NCBI GenBank assembly: GCA_030549495.1 | Contig: JAUIRK010000110.1 | Location: 62,001 to 126,000, forward strand | Length of the DNA: 64,000 bases | Source of the DNA: Nectonema munidae | Taxonomy: Eukaryota; Nematomorpha; Nectonematoida; Nectonematidae | Reading direction: 5' to 3' | Shown here: positions 1-11,934 of the stretch, one piece after another | Position numbering within the stretch: the first letter of the stretch is position 1 | Layout: each line of letters starts with the position of its first letter | The notes under the pieces: model-generated | Told to the model about the DNA's origin: nothing | Seen by the model: the letters and a program-made list of their open reading frames with translations, nothing else | Database searches by the model: none | Made by a program: the position numbers and the translations under genes

Positions 1-454
1 ATAATGTCAGATTGTTATTAAATACGCCAGAATTGTCAATAAGCCAAAGCTGTAAATATTTTTTTGCTTAAATTTTGGATTAACTAAAATGTCGAAGTCC
101 CCATTTTTTTACTCTATAAATAGAAAACTTGATTTTTTTAAAGTAATGTATATTTAAAGTGATTATCTTAATCATAAAATTTGTTAAGTTTATGAAACTT
201 TTGAAAATGTACACTCAATTGTTTATATTTATATGTTTTGGGTTTATTCAGTTCTATAAATTTCCTTTTTATCTTTTGAGAAGCTTTATCCTCTTCTTTG
301 CAAACTTCAAAATCTCAAAAATCACAAAAAATGTACTTCATAAAATGGTCTAAAACACAAAAATGCAACAAAAAGCCCTCTATTATACCCCATCACAAAA
401 CGCTCATAACCCATTACAAAACATCTAAGGCCTAAGCCCACCTCGAAACCACTT
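1..454. other. AT-rich non-coding stretch
   Basis: No convincing coding exon or RNA gene is visible. A short open frame at 159-353 is low-complexity (Phe/Ile/Lys-rich) and looks like chance in AT-rich DNA. Confidence 0.6.
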
Positions 455-528
455 CCCCCCCCCCCCCCCCCACCTCAAATTCTCTACGCCCTACCAGTGG
501 GGCGTATGCCCCACGTTGAGAAGCACTG
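455..528 (-). mobile_element. hAT-type element terminus next to a poly-C run
   Basis: A run of about 17 C is followed by DNA that, on the minus strand, begins CAGTGCTTCTCAACGTGGGG. This resembles the CAGTGGTTCTCAAC termini of many hAT transposons. The edge would be position 528, so the body of the element would lie to the left, partly outside the window. No partner end or 8-bp target duplication could be confirmed. Confidence 0.45.
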
Positions 529-671
529 CGGTAGACAGAATAATGGCATTTACTAAATCTTGAAAACGATTTCTTCAGCAGTGTGTTGAATTTGATAAAT
601 TTCTGTCCAAAATTTTAAAGTGTCTGTTTTTCTTCGCATTCAACTATATAAAGTTTTTTGCACTGAAGTTG

Positions 672-786
672 AGTGTTTTCATCACAAGCCCCAATTGCAG
701 TGTTTGTTTGGAACTATGAGCAAAGAAAACTTGATCCTGAATCGAAGGGGGTATCCAAGCAAAGTATCACCTTACTCACGAAACCA
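672..786 (-). repeat. Diverged tRNA-derived SINE copy
   Basis: This shares blocks in the same order with the SINE copies at 3430-3590 and 16440-16585: TTTTCATC, then GGAACTATGAG, CTTGATCCTGAATCGA and finally CCTTACTCACG. It is the most decayed of the three. Confidence 0.5.
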
Positions 787-789
787 TAA

Positions 790-3429
790 ATTCTGAAAAT
801 TGACCTAAAATTAAAAATTTATCTTTCTCAAGATTAGAAAAAGTTAATTGTTTTTTATATGGAAAAAACAAATAAAAAATTTGAGTATGTACATGGGATT
901 TTTTTATGTGCGTGTTCAAGATAATGGTTGGTGCCAAAAGACCTGGTAAAGGCATTTTGATGTCTAACAATAGAAGGCTGAATGTTTTGCGAGAAGTTAA
1001 ATAATTTTCAATGTAGTTGGTAAATTTCGTAAGAAGTGTTTCTGTTATTCCGTGAAGCACATGATTGATTAGATTTTTTAAATTTGAGCTGTATATTTGT
1101 GTTAGGTATTCTAAATTTTGGATATGAGTGTTCTAAAGATGCGTTGTAAAGAGTAAGTGTTCTCAAAGAAGGTGGAATGATTTTTTTATATCTTTAGATG
1201 TTTGATCAAAGTGAGACGCATTAGGGAATTTAGCAGCATTCGAGAGTACTTTTGTCGTGATGGCAGGAAGATAGGATTGACTATAGATGTGGCCGTTTTG
1301 GAAGCAAGTGAGCGTATTGAAGATTAATAAAGGTCATCGAAGGATGTGTTGTATAGAGATAGAGAATGGGGTTGAGAAGAAGAGAATTTGAACATTTTTC
1401 GGAGAGGCAGAACAAGGTAAAAACTACATTTTTTAGATATCAGAATCTTATCAAAATTCAGCCAGGTATTGGTAGACTACGAGGAGTTGAGAAGACGAGA
1501 ATTTGAAAATTTTTGGAAGATAGAACAAAATCACATCTACATTTTTAGATATCTTATTAAAAGTTAACCAGATATTGTTAATGAGGAGAACTACAAAAAT
1601 GATACTAAAAAAGCCACTTTTTCAAAATATTTTATATAAGGATAATTTGTTATTGCCTGATAAATCTTATATTTACTTTTAAATACTTTTTGGGTCAATT
1701 CACCCATTTTCATCATTAGGTTTACAAAAGGTTTGATCTTTCTAGGGAATAGCGTTTTGTTCAAACCTTTTCAAGAACATTTTCCGCTAAATCTCTCCAG
1801 TATAACTTATATTATTATTCAAGATTGCAAAGTCATCAAATTTAACATTCTTATTTCGTTTATTTGAAAATATTTTTTTTAACCTTTTTTACCTAATATT
1901 TCATTTCGTAAAATTTTACATTGAAAGAATAATTTACAAGTACGTAATGAAAAATAGAACTAAAATTTTACCCTGGAACAAAGAATAAAATTTGTCTATG
2001 TTAGATAACAACAATAATGATATAAGCAACGGATAAAAAGGCATTTTTAGTTTTAGATCTTAAGACTAAAAATTGAAGAAGAAAAAAGATTTTGTAAATA
2101 TTTATTTTTGACTAAAAAGCTTTCTAGTTTGGTTTTTCTATATTCCTAAATTTGTTATAATCGAAATTTTAAATTCCAGAATCCTTGATCCAATTCAAAT
2201 TAATAATAATTTTGCTATAAGCGAATTTTTTTAAAATTTCAAAGTGTATATCATTTTTCCAAAACTTTACGAGTATTTTAATATTTTTTGAATAGAGTTC
2301 CATACCCATACAAAACTCTCCTCCATTTCCATAAGAAAGTTTTAAGAGAAAAAACTTCTTCCAGTTTTGAAAATTTGGATGCAAAAATCTAAAGATTTAA
2401 AAGCTCTTTTCTATGTCACTTATTTTTCTCATTTAACAGAACGGTTTCTTAATTTTATTACATTTCCTGATTTTGCAAAACATTCCACAACTATTTATTC
2501 ATTTACTTATATCGTGAAGAAATAATTTAAAAATAGACAAAAATCTTTGTTTTTCATGAATCAATATTATTTAAATATGATTATTTTTTAAAATGAACAC
2601 AACATGCATTTTCGAACATTTAAAATTGTTTTGTTGATTATTATATATAATACCAATTTAACTTATAACCTCGCGTCCCAATCGGAGCACATATGATGAA
2701 TGAGAGATTGAAAGAAAGATTCCCACAACCTGATCTCAACAAACAAATAAATTAAAGTCGTGATTTTCGCGTTTTTTGTCAAACTTTATTATTTGTCTTC
2801 CAGAGTTAAAATGATTAGCTTTGTACACAACACTATTACGTATCAATGATGTTTATATACGATTTAAAAATAATGTTTTCTGTTTTTAAGTATTTAAAAG
2901 ATGTTTCAGCTTTATTATAATTATAATTATTTTTTCTCTTCCAAATCTATGAAAATGTTAATAAATTTAAAATATTTTTTTTAATCATTTTTATTCGATT
3001 CCAATGATAATAATAGGAATAATTTTTGTTTCGATGATTTATATATATAAGACACGCAATTGTGTTAAAGTTTGGAAAATTCGAATCTAGTATTTATTTT
3101 TACTTTCAACGTCTTCTTTTTATGTAAATCAAAATAACATCATGGAAAACAGGTTATTTCAATGAACTCCAAAACTGGAAATAAATCTTGAAAAAGGGGA
3201 TTCATTAGGATAAGATAAAATAGTGTTGAATTTTAATTTAAAAATAATCGTTTGTGGAGGATTTTTTGTAGGAAAAGATCCTACAATCGGATCCCATGCT
3301 AGCGACCAGCAATGGTCAACGAGTAATGAATTTGGAATGTTTTCCTTTGTCATCTTTCTTCCATTTATTTATCTGTTGATGAAAATGTTCTCCATGTCCA
3401 TCCGACACATCTGAATTCATAGCAAAAAA
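790..3429. other. Intergenic AT-rich DNA
   Basis: I see no supported gene. Open frames at 776-1060 and 2169-2384 on the minus strand lack recognisable domains and look like chance. Confidence 0.55.
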
Positions 3430-3590
3430 ATCTAAATGGGAGAGGTAGAGGTACCCCGGGTTGTTTTCATCGAGAAGGCACAATTGCGCCGCATGTATCG
3501 AACTATGAGGAAAGCAGGCTTGATGCGGAATCGAACCCAAGACCTTGAGTTATCGAATCCAGCATCTAACCTACCCTTACTCACGCCGAA
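3430..3590 (-). repeat. tRNA-derived SINE copy
   Basis: On the minus strand the element starts GGCGTGAGTAAGGGTAGG and carries GGGTTCGATTCC. These fit the A and B boxes of a tRNA-type RNA polymerase III promoter about 50 bp apart. A near-identical arrangement recurs at 16440-16585 and a decayed one at 672-786, as expected for a dispersed SINE family. Confidence 0.65.
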
Positions 3591-3639
3591 GAAAGGAAAT
3601 TTGAAAGGCAATATTGCACTCACTTTTTTCGAAATTTAT

Positions 3640-4381
3640 CAAAAGATTTTTACTAATTCTTTGAAGTTCAATTTTTCCCTAAAAAGTCATTGAGAAGATC
3701 TCTGTAAGCAAACCAGGGTGCCTTTTGGCTTGAATTTAAAATGTTTTGAAAAGTTTCACCTTCTAATATTTGCTTTATTTGTGGGTCAATAAATATCCTT
3801 TTTGTAACTAAGAGAGCTCAATTTTGGAAAATTTTCTTTTTAAAAAGTCAATGGCTTCACAATCTTTGTCAAAGATTTTAACCAATTGCTTCATAGTTCC
3901 CAATTTAATGTTAAGAGGAGACAAAATAATTTTGTTTGATGGAACTAATGGATGATTTAAAATATTATTTGTTCCAATTTTGGAATCATCACGTTCTGGC
4001 GATGCTTTAACTTTATAATGCCAGTCTTTTTCATTCGAGAATCCTAAGACACAAAGAAACAGCAAAACTTTGTAAACAAGACAAAATAGCAATAATTTTA
4101 AATCAGCACATATTACCCATTGAAATATATTGTAATGAAGTGGATCGAATTTTTTTTCAAATTGCTATAGCTTTCTTTCAATTCTGTTGAGTAAGAAACC
4201 GAGACAGACAGTAAAACATTTTTCCAAGCAAATTTCTCTCCTTTGATCTTGAAGCTAAAATTTCACCTTGTTCTTTATACAAGTCAAGATCCATTATTAA
4301 ATCACTTAAAGCGTTTTGTAGAAAGTTGTGCTTTGCATTCAACTCACAATCTGATGCGATGTATTCATAGCAGAGGCGCAC
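3640..4381 (-). pseudogene. Relic of a repeat-borne invertebrate protein family
   Basis: Two minus-strand frames read as parts of one decayed protein. Residues at 4381-4178 (ALSDLIMDLDLYKEQGEILASR) precede a frame at 4092-3808 with FLCVLGFSNEKDWHYKV and then NNILNHPLVPSNKII, LSPLNIKLGTMKQLV and DKDCEAIDFLKRKFSKI. I recognise this order (a CxxC block with HY, then a xPPLHIKLGLMKxFVKAxDK-like block) from uncharacterised proteins that are abundant in arthropod genomes and probably spread with transposable elements. The family's biochemical role is unknown to me. Stops and a deletion between 4178 and 4092 mean it cannot encode a full protein. A transposon-like terminus at 4371 abuts its 5' side. 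Confidence 0.5.
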
Positions 4382-4440
4382 CCACAGGTGACAAAGCCCC
4401 GCTAAAAAGTTATCTTACCCCTCAAACTCGCTTCTGTAGT
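4371..4440 (+). mobile_element. Candidate DNA-transposon terminus
   Basis: The sequence CAGAGGCGCACCCACAGGTG resembles the CAGGGGCGCACATCCGGGG ends seen at 21656 and, inverted, at 28586. The opposite end was not identified. Confidence 0.35.
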
Positions 4441-5480
4441 AAAAACGCACAAGATGAGGCTTGACAAATTAAAAATAAGAAGGTTAGAATATGACATCCA
4501 ACATAATAGATCTAAAAAAATTTCGTTGGAGGATGTTATGTTACTTTTGATGAACACTGAATAAGATTCATATGAGCTCATTTACTTCTAATTGTGGGTA
4601 TGTGTAGTTATGTTAAATGGACGAAAATATAAATTTCAATTTTAGGACCCTTGAATTATAATGGACTCTGCGTGCTTATATATTTAAGAAAAAATAATTG
4701 AGAACTTTGAATTTTCGCCAACAAACGAGAAACTCATAGAAATAAATGGGCTGCATGGATCAATAATTATGTACGATAACGTCAAATCGGGTGTAGATAA
4801 ATCTAATCAAAAGGACATCTAACACTGGCCCTGGCTATAACTATATCTAGTTGTTATTGATCTCAATACTTACGGTATTTTAGAAGATAATTTAAAATGC
4901 AATATCCTAGAAAAAAAGTATGAAGTCGGTGGGAATTTGTAGAGATGGAGGTATGACTGTCGAACTCACCAAAAAAACGTTGTCAAGTCGGTAAAAAAGA
5001 TGAAAGATTTTTCAAATTTTTTTCTATGTAAGAAAATTATTATAATCAAGATAAATACTTCTTTGATAAAAATTTTTCATTTGTTTTGAAAAGCCAAATT
5101 TATTTAAAAAGACTTAAAACTTCAATATTTTCTTCATAAAAAATAATTTTTATCTTTGCTCAAGGTAATGTATATCATAACTTTTTATTTTATTTTTCAT
5201 CGTATTCGCTCCAATCATTCAAAAAAGTGAGTTATAGTATTTTTTAAATTCCATAAAATAAAGTGAACAGCTACATTAGAGAAAGAGAATGTGTGGCATA
5301 TTTGTAAACAGCATTGTATTATTCTTCCATGGAGACAGGACATAACGCTGTAGTTTTATTAAGCAATGTGTCGCATATTTTGCTATCAAGAAGCATGTTG
5401 AGACTTTTTTTTATTGTCGGCCCTCTTGATTCCAATAATAAGCAGAGTTTTCAAACAGATTCAGATAAACAAATTGGGTT
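4440..5480. other. Non-coding AT-rich DNA
   Basis: No coding region, RNA gene or clear repeat was recognised here. Confidence 0.55.
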
Positions 5481-5632
5481 ATTTGTTTTATATATTTCAT
5501 TCTAAATTTGTAATACTATTTTTTGTCAACCCTGAAGTTAAAAACTTACTCCATCAATGTTTTCTTTGTCATAACCTCGGCGTAGACAAAAAATAGTATT
5601 AAAAATTTAGAATGAAATATGAATAAAACAAA
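5481..5632. repeat. Foldback (inverted) repeat, about 50-bp arms
   Basis: The left arm at 5481-5530 contains ATTTCATTCTAAATTT and AATACTATTTTTTGTC. The right arm at 5582-5632 is its near-perfect reverse complement. The loop is about 50 bp. The structure would form a long hairpin and looks like a small foldback or MITE element. Confidence 0.7.
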
Positions 5633-5944
5633 ACGAATTCCTGAGTATTTACCTTTTCACGTTTATTTTAAGATTGTCTAAAGATTTTTTTTAAAACTAA
5701 CTAAGAGAAAATTGTATAACCTGAAATCTTTAATGGTTTCTTATCACTGTCCCCCGTTTGGCAATTTAAATTCCCTAAAAGAAATAGTTGTATATTTCGC
5801 AATTTTCATTCCTTAAAAGACAGAATGGAGTGTTCAATTATTAAAAATGTTGTTCCCGAATCACCCTTTCCAAATATTTTTTGCCACCGCTTGTTCAACC
5901 TTAAAAAAGTTTTGGGATTTAATATATATAATAAAACCTTTGTT

Positions 5945-6060
5945 TATCGACACCTCTGTAAAACGGACAACTTTTTAACTCCTAAAGAGCTACTTAGAAA
6001 ATTATAATGTACTATTCTGCATAAAATGGACACCTTTGTAAAGCGAATAGCAGACAGAGT
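5945..6060. repeat. Tigger-like terminal sequence, two copies
   Basis: CGACACCTCTGTAAAACGGAC at 5949 and GGACACCTTTGTAAAGCGAA at 6028 are alike. They resemble the GGACACCTCTATAAAGCGGAC motif near the ends of Tigger/pogo elements. They lie just upstream of the Tigger transposase relic, consistent with the 5' end of that element. Confidence 0.45.
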
Positions 6061-6212
6061 AACTTATATAACAATTCTTATCCTTATCAACTTGTCTATT
6101 ACGGGTATGCATTTTTGCAAGTAACACTTGACAATCTTTTTTGATCCAACTAAACTTTCTTAAAATAAAGTTTATTAGCTTCTTGCTATTTTAATTTGCT
6201 GCTCTATTTTCA

Positions 6213-7344
6213 ATATGTCTTCACAAAAGCAAAAAAGAACACAACTTTCTATTGAAGGAAAAGTTGCATTTATTAACCCTCGCTTTACGGACTATGGACA
6301 TTTTTGTCCACATTGTTTTTCAAAGTAGTTTTTTGAAAAATTTTATTATAGAAACGGTATTAAAAATTAATTTGTAAACAAATAAATTCATTGATTTTGA
6401 TGAAAAAAACTTAAAATCTTTTTTATTTTACTAAAATTACTAAAAAAATGAAATTTTGATGAAAAAAAAGTATAGATGGCGTTAAAAAATCATTCAAAAC
6501 AATGATCGCATATTATCATGCTGTGGATTTGACAGAAAAACTTTTCACATTAAAGACATTTTTTAGAAACTTTTTTACGTTTGATAGTACAAATTGAACA
6601 ATTGTACTAGATAGTACAATTGATAAGCATCAAATTGGTGATGAGTTTGGCATTGAAAAATTCAAGCCAATATCTCTTCAGGACTTGCATTCAAGTCCAA
6701 TTGCAACGAAAAACGGAAAAGGTTTTGTGTTAGTAGCGGAGACTGCCACATTAACGCACTGATATGGCAGTGCTTCAAAAATAGCGGACACAGTCCATTC
6801 CAGTGTCTGGCCCCATGATTCAAGACCAGGCCCCCATCTATGCTATTGAAAGCATCGAACGCCTGGCTAGAAAGTTTCAGAAAGCGTCACAATCTAAATT
6901 TTCATACTACCTACCAGTGGTGAAAGCGCAGATGTGTTGGAATGAAAAGTTGAGGTATGGGAAGCAACTCAACTTATTGAGGCTTATTCACCAAGTGACA
7001 TATTTAATATGAATCAAACAGGGATCTTCTAGTGTGTCTTACCTGACAAAACTTATGCCGTTAAAAGTCAAAACTGTAAAGGAGGAAAAAAGTCTAAAGA
7101 ATGTTAGACAGCAGTTCATCGTAACAAAATGAAAACCATAATTATTGTGAAATCTGCAAAACCTCGATGTTTTGACAGCGTTAACGTCAACTCACTGACT
7201 GGCTAAACGATATTGACACAAAAATCTATCTTCTAAATAATGCGCCAGCACATCCAACCAATGCAGTGCGTTTGACTAATACATGGATTATTTATTTTCC
7301 GCCAAATACTACTTCAAAACTTCAGCCATTTGATCAAGGACTTT
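6213..7344 (+). pseudogene. Tigger/pogo-family transposase relic
   Basis: The relic is a DNA transposase of the Tc1/mariner superfamily with a CENP-B-like DNA-binding head. It begins MSSQKQKRTQLSIEGKVAFI at 6213, matching the N-terminal helix-turn-helix. After a non-matching insert it resumes with VSGPMIQDQA and ASNAWLESF (second helix-turn-helix region). It then shows WNEKLRYGKQLNLL, SAKPRCF-like, INGWLNDIDTKIYLLNNAPAHP and the diagnostic IIYFPPNTTSKLQPFDQG near 7290-7344. Several stops and frame changes interrupt it. The catalytic aspartate of the L-L-x-D-N motif appears as N in LLNNAPAHP. It is clearly dead. Confidence 0.75.
6273..6292 (+). mobile_element. piggyBac-like terminus inside the Tigger relic
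   Basis: TTAACCCTCGCTTTACGGAC resembles TTAACCTTCGCTTACCACAC, the TTAA plus terminal repeat of the piggyBac at 10883-14950. It starts exactly where Tigger homology stops, suggesting a small piggyBac-related insertion. The other end was not identified. Confidence 0.4.
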
Positions 7345-8508
7345 AGGCTTGTTATTGGATCAGTCGCTAATGGAGTAAAGTCCAATATGATCTTTGATTC
7401 CATTTTCATCAGATAAAAAATTTTTAGATGGAATGAAATGGTAATTCATATAAATTCAAATTTTCCTTGAAACATTTTAGACACTTAATTTCTACTAAAA
7501 GACCCAATTTTCCACGACTTTATTCCTGTAAATTTCTAGACCTAAGTCTAAATGTATTTTCAAATATTTTACTTTACAAACTTAATATATGTGTGGGTAG
7601 CAATACCATCAAGATTTTATAAGGGGCTGTGCGTTTCTATGTTAGTGATCTGGTTTGATAACATTTCTTTTCTTGAAACTTTTTAATTTCAAGTGCTAAA
7701 GTTTCTCAGTGCAGAGTAATCAATCCATTTACCAATTCATTTGATATGAACCAGGCCTGTTGACAATGAGAGAGAGAGAGAGAGGTTGGAAGAATTTTAG
7801 CTCCGTAACAAATCAATCACTTGTTTGCGTCCTTCCACGCTAAGTCTGCTTTCTGGTTAGTCAACTTATTATATGGTCTGTATTCTGTAGGTATACTACT
7901 AATCACAAGATGGGATTGTAATTTATAGCCACTGGATTTTTTATATTGAAGAATAAAGAAACACTGGGTTCTAATTCTGCAAGTGATAAAGTTGCATCCT
8001 TGTATGGATTCCTTCAAGTTGATATGAGCATTGGAATCTTGTGTTTTTTCCAAAACGTTTTTTTAATTAGATTTTCATTCAGCATCTGTCTTTAAGAAAA
8101 TTTTGCTTCAGCTAATAAATTTTCAAAATAAAAAGAAATTCTATTTCGAAAAATTTAATTTTCTTTATTTATTAGTTTTATTAGATCTAAAATTCTAATA
8201 TTTTTCTTTTATTTTTAGATACTAAATTTTGCATATCATATCTTGGTGTAAAAAATTTCTTATATTTCCTAACGCTACATACAATAAGCTTTCATTTTAT
8301 ACCAAATTTAATCGAATAATCTTGATTTGGAAAAATCCTCGTCATATTTAGTTTTTCATTTTACGTTATGCAAAGTTTAACATATTATTCTATATGATTT
8401 CAGTTTTCAAGTCCTATTATTATTTCGGTTTTTAAAAAAATTTAAGATCCATTTTTTAGTTTTTTATTATTCCATTTTTAAATCAAGCAATGTGTTTTCC
8501 TTTATGCT
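7345..8508. other. Non-coding DNA with a (GA)n microsatellite
   Basis: A short GA dinucleotide run lies at about 7768-7784. Nothing else was recognised. Confidence 0.6.
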
Positions 8509-8731
8509 TTGTTTCTAAACTTCGACAAAGACAACTCCGGCATGCTGGACGCCTTCGAGCTGAGGCAGGCTCTAGGAAGTGATGAAGGCCATGGTTTTGC
8601 GCTACCGCAACCAAGACTGTCAGCTCTCCTTCAACGACTTCATCATGTGCGTCGTCAAGCTGAATGGCGTGATGGAAAAATTTCAGGCCTTTTCCTCGTC
8701 TGATGGCATGGCCGAAACTGACTTGGATGAG
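8509..8731 (+). pseudogene. Calpain C-terminal EF-hand segment with internal lesion
   Basis: The first frame reads LFLNFDKDNSGMLDAFELRQALGS. This matches a calcium-binding EF-hand of the calpain penta-EF-hand domain (D-x-D-x-S-G). The next frame reads VMKAMVLRYRNQDCQLSFND and then FIMCVVKLNGVMEKFQAF, which in calpains follows about ten residues later. Around 8577 the frame changes and those intervening residues are absent, so a small deletion has broken the reading frame. The segment ends DLDE followed by GTATGC, a good splice donor at 8732. No AG acceptor precedes LFLNFD, and no terminal exon is evident downstream. The fragment is noticeably more GC-rich than its surroundings. It may be the remaining 3' end of a second calpain gene lying upstream of the one at 48-62 kb, or the lesion may be an assembly error. 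Confidence 0.65.
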
Positions 8732-8823
8732 GTATGCAACCCCATTTCCTTTTCCCACAACTTTTTCAACCCGCTTCTTTAGTGTTTCCTTCTTTTTATA
8801 GGAGCTGGAGTTAATGACCTTTT

Positions 8824-8840
8824 GGCGAGTCGAACTCGCC
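8824..8840 (-). other. T-arm-like hairpin / B-box match
   Basis: GGCGAGTCGAACTCGCC can form a perfect 6-bp stem. On the minus strand it contains GAGTTCGACTC, a B-box-like core. It may be a fragment of a tRNA or SINE; no A box was confirmed. Confidence 0.25.
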
Positions 8841-8859
8841 CAAGTATTAGTGAGTATTA

Positions 8860-10880
8860 AAAATAGGCATTATTAAACTGATTTTCTCTTATTGTCCAAA
8901 ATGGGTTTTAGGATACGCCTATAAAAATGTCAACTTATTTTAACTTTATTTTTATATCTTGTTTTGATTACAATTCATAATAAATTGTTTTTTATTTCAC
9001 AGTCACGCGTAGTATTCCTAGTAAAATATTTTATGATGGATGCATGGTATTGTGTGTGTGTGTGTTAGTATAAGTAACTCTAACCTGATAATAACGTGAC
9101 AAATTAGATTCTATTGAAATTGGAAGGGCTTCAGGCAAAACGAGAGCTGCGTGTCTTATCTCATATACCAACTATTTTATTGTGGTGGCACGACCATGCC
9201 AATATTGCATCTTTAGGCCTCTTGACGTCATGTCGAATGTAACACAACCAACGTCGTGAAAATAAAAATCACCTAAGCTATATAAATCTCATCGAAAAAG
9301 ATGATCATTGGTCTAGATTTCAAAAAGTTAGGGTTGAAAATATTATCATAAAGCACAGTCTCATCAGCGATTTGCTAATACTACAAGTATGAGTGTTGGG
9401 CGTGAATTTTTCAACGCTTTTTTCGATGTTTCATACACTCACCCTTCCTAGAAGACATAACCTTGACGCATTCTTGCTATCACATGTACTGGATCAGTGC
9501 GCTTTCTGATTTTACGTTTCCCAATTTTATTTTAGTGGTGCAACTCATATATATACGGCTAAGAAGAAATCTCAGTTTCTCCAGAAAAAGAAAGGCCACT
9601 ACTTATACTTTTTACTCCTCCCCATCGATTATGTCAATACTCTTCACACATTTCTGTTTTTCTCAACTCCAAACATACTCGTTCGTTCTCCTGCTTGCAT
9701 CACAAACTTTCCGTCAATCCACTGCTCTGTCTTGATCTCTTGAAGACAATCACACAAACAAAAAGTGCAATTTATTCTGAAGAAAGAAGCATAATTAAAA
9801 CTCCCCTAGTTTTTCCCACTTTACATTTTTGTCTGTTGTGCTAGCGCTTTTCTCTTCATCCATCCACTATATACAGCACGCGCTTTGTATTGCATGATGA
9901 ACGGCTGCGTTTCATTTATATTTTATATTGTCTTCATTTCTTTCTTTTGAATGCTCTAGAAGCATCATCATTTTTATGTACATGGCTTTTATCCAAAAGT
10001 TAGAAGTAGGAAATATAAATAAACATTTTTGGGCGAGGCGTTTTCGTTACAAGCTCCTGAATCGAAAGCGCCATTGATGAAATACTTTTGACGCGTTTTA
10101 ATACATAAGCGTCTTCCAAAAGGACAACAAATTTGTCTGAATTCCTACTCCTCTCTTGTCTATTCTATTTCGTTCTTAATTAAGCTTAATGTAAACTTTT
10201 ACGCCCGCCCTATTAAGCTTAACGTCAACAATGAATAAGGGGACTTATATATAGCTCCTTCTTTCTCACTTCAAACAGATGCGCACCATCTCCAAAGTCC
10301 AAATTATGTGTAGAAAATTTGCAAAGATATCAATTAACAATAAAAAAATTGAAAATTTAATTTTCAGTTCTTCCATTTCTTCTTCCTATAAAATGAAATT
10401 GTTTTATTGAAAAAAAAACACATCCAAATTACATAACTTTTCTGAGGTAATTTCAATCAAAAATGTAAAACAGAACTTAAGTTAGAAAACTGTGTATTAG
10501 AACTTTTTTCATTCTTTTTAGTGTAAGTTCGTTAGACTCTTAAAAGAGGTATAAATAAAGATAAAATTGTGCAAACAAAAATCAAAGAATAAATTAAGAT
10601 TGCAATACTTCATTTTTCTCGGCATCATTCAAAAAATAGTTTAAAAGTTAAATTGGTACAAGCCTAAGGTACTCTTAGGCTTCATCATAACAAAAATAAA
10701 ATGATAACTTATTTACTGTTTGGGGTATAATTTAAATTACGGCCTCATCTAGAGTAAATCATGTTCATTTCCTGTTTTTGTTTTAAAATTCAAAAATGAT
10801 AAAACAATGAAGCTCTTGATTCACACCATAAAAAATAGACAAATAAATTAGACTTTCGTTTATATCTTTGGTTTTTTTCT
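8860..10880. other. Intergenic DNA, slightly less AT-rich in part
   Basis: A (TG)n microsatellite lies at 9051-9064. The 9400-10300 part is pyrimidine-rich and has a TATATATAG string near 10245, 30 bp before an ATG at about 10278, but the frame that follows is short and unrecognised. No gene is called. Confidence 0.5.
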
Positions 10881-11934
10881 TGTTAACCTTCGCTTACCAC
10901 ACATAGGCTTTTTACTCCATTCAGCATTTTCAATGTGTTTTTTCTTGTAATAAAATATATATAACGTACCAAATGATTACTATTTAATTTTGTCTCATTT
11001 TGTGAGGCATAAGTAGATGTCAATTTCAAAATATTCCTAATCTCACAGACTCCATTTTTTTTGAGGTTTTTCTGCCTACCAAAAAAATCTTTTTTTTTGA
11101 AATTTTTAAATTTCGATTTTAAAAGAGCATGAGTGAAATTCCATGCATAATAAGTAAAAGTGCCTACTTCATAATTGTCTAAGAACATTCTAACCATCAC
11201 AAAACGCAGTTTTAAGATAAATTTTAACGCCATCTAGGTTTGATAATTTTTAGTTTTCGTCTGATTCCATATTTCATACCTTTTTCATATAATTTGTATC
11301 TACAAGTAACTATATAAAAATGAATTTTTAGGAACTGAGAACACAATTTATAAAAACAGAGAATTTCTGAAAGGAAAAAAATGAGCGTGAAAAGTGATCA
11401 GATTTTCAAAAAAAAAAAGAACAGTGCAAGATAAAAAATCAAATCAATATTGGTATATTTTCCTAAAATAAAACTCAATTCAATGAAAATGGATTTTGAA
11501 ATGTCAAAAATATCAGTTTCACTAAAAAAAACACAAAACAAAAATTTAATTTTAAAAAGTTTATTACAAAAAAGAACATAAGTCTAACAAAAAGTTAAAA
11601 AAAAACTGAAAATAAGAATAACGATACTATTCTTGTTTTTGATAAAATCTGGCTGAACAGTAAAAAAAGCAAATATAATACTTGAATGACAATTAGAGCA
11701 CAATGATTCACTCAGAGTAAAAACATTTTCTAGTACCCCTCATTCTAAAAAGAAATTCAATAATTGAACAGTATCATCTTGAAGAACTGCTTTTGAATGT
11801 TGGGAATCCTAGTGGGAACCTATAATAAAAAAGAAACTTGTGATTGGCCTTGACATTTGATTAATATTAGCACAAACGTTCATTTAAATAAAACAAAGCT
11901 TCCGTGAAGAAGTTTTTAAAAAAACTTTTTTACC

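Noticed and set aside
3159..3693. Several overlapping open frames on both strands.
   Set aside because: They lie over the SINE copy and have no protein-like pattern.
8809..8874. Final exon of the upstream calpain (GAGCTGGAGTTAATGACC...).
   Set aside because: The phase fits, but the peptide does not resemble a calpain C-terminus and the sequence includes a B-box-like hairpin, so a tRNA/SINE scrap is as likely.
10238..10410. Promoter with TATATATA box and a 43-codon frame starting at about 10278.
   Set aside because: TATA strings are expected often in DNA this AT-rich, and the frame has no known homologue.
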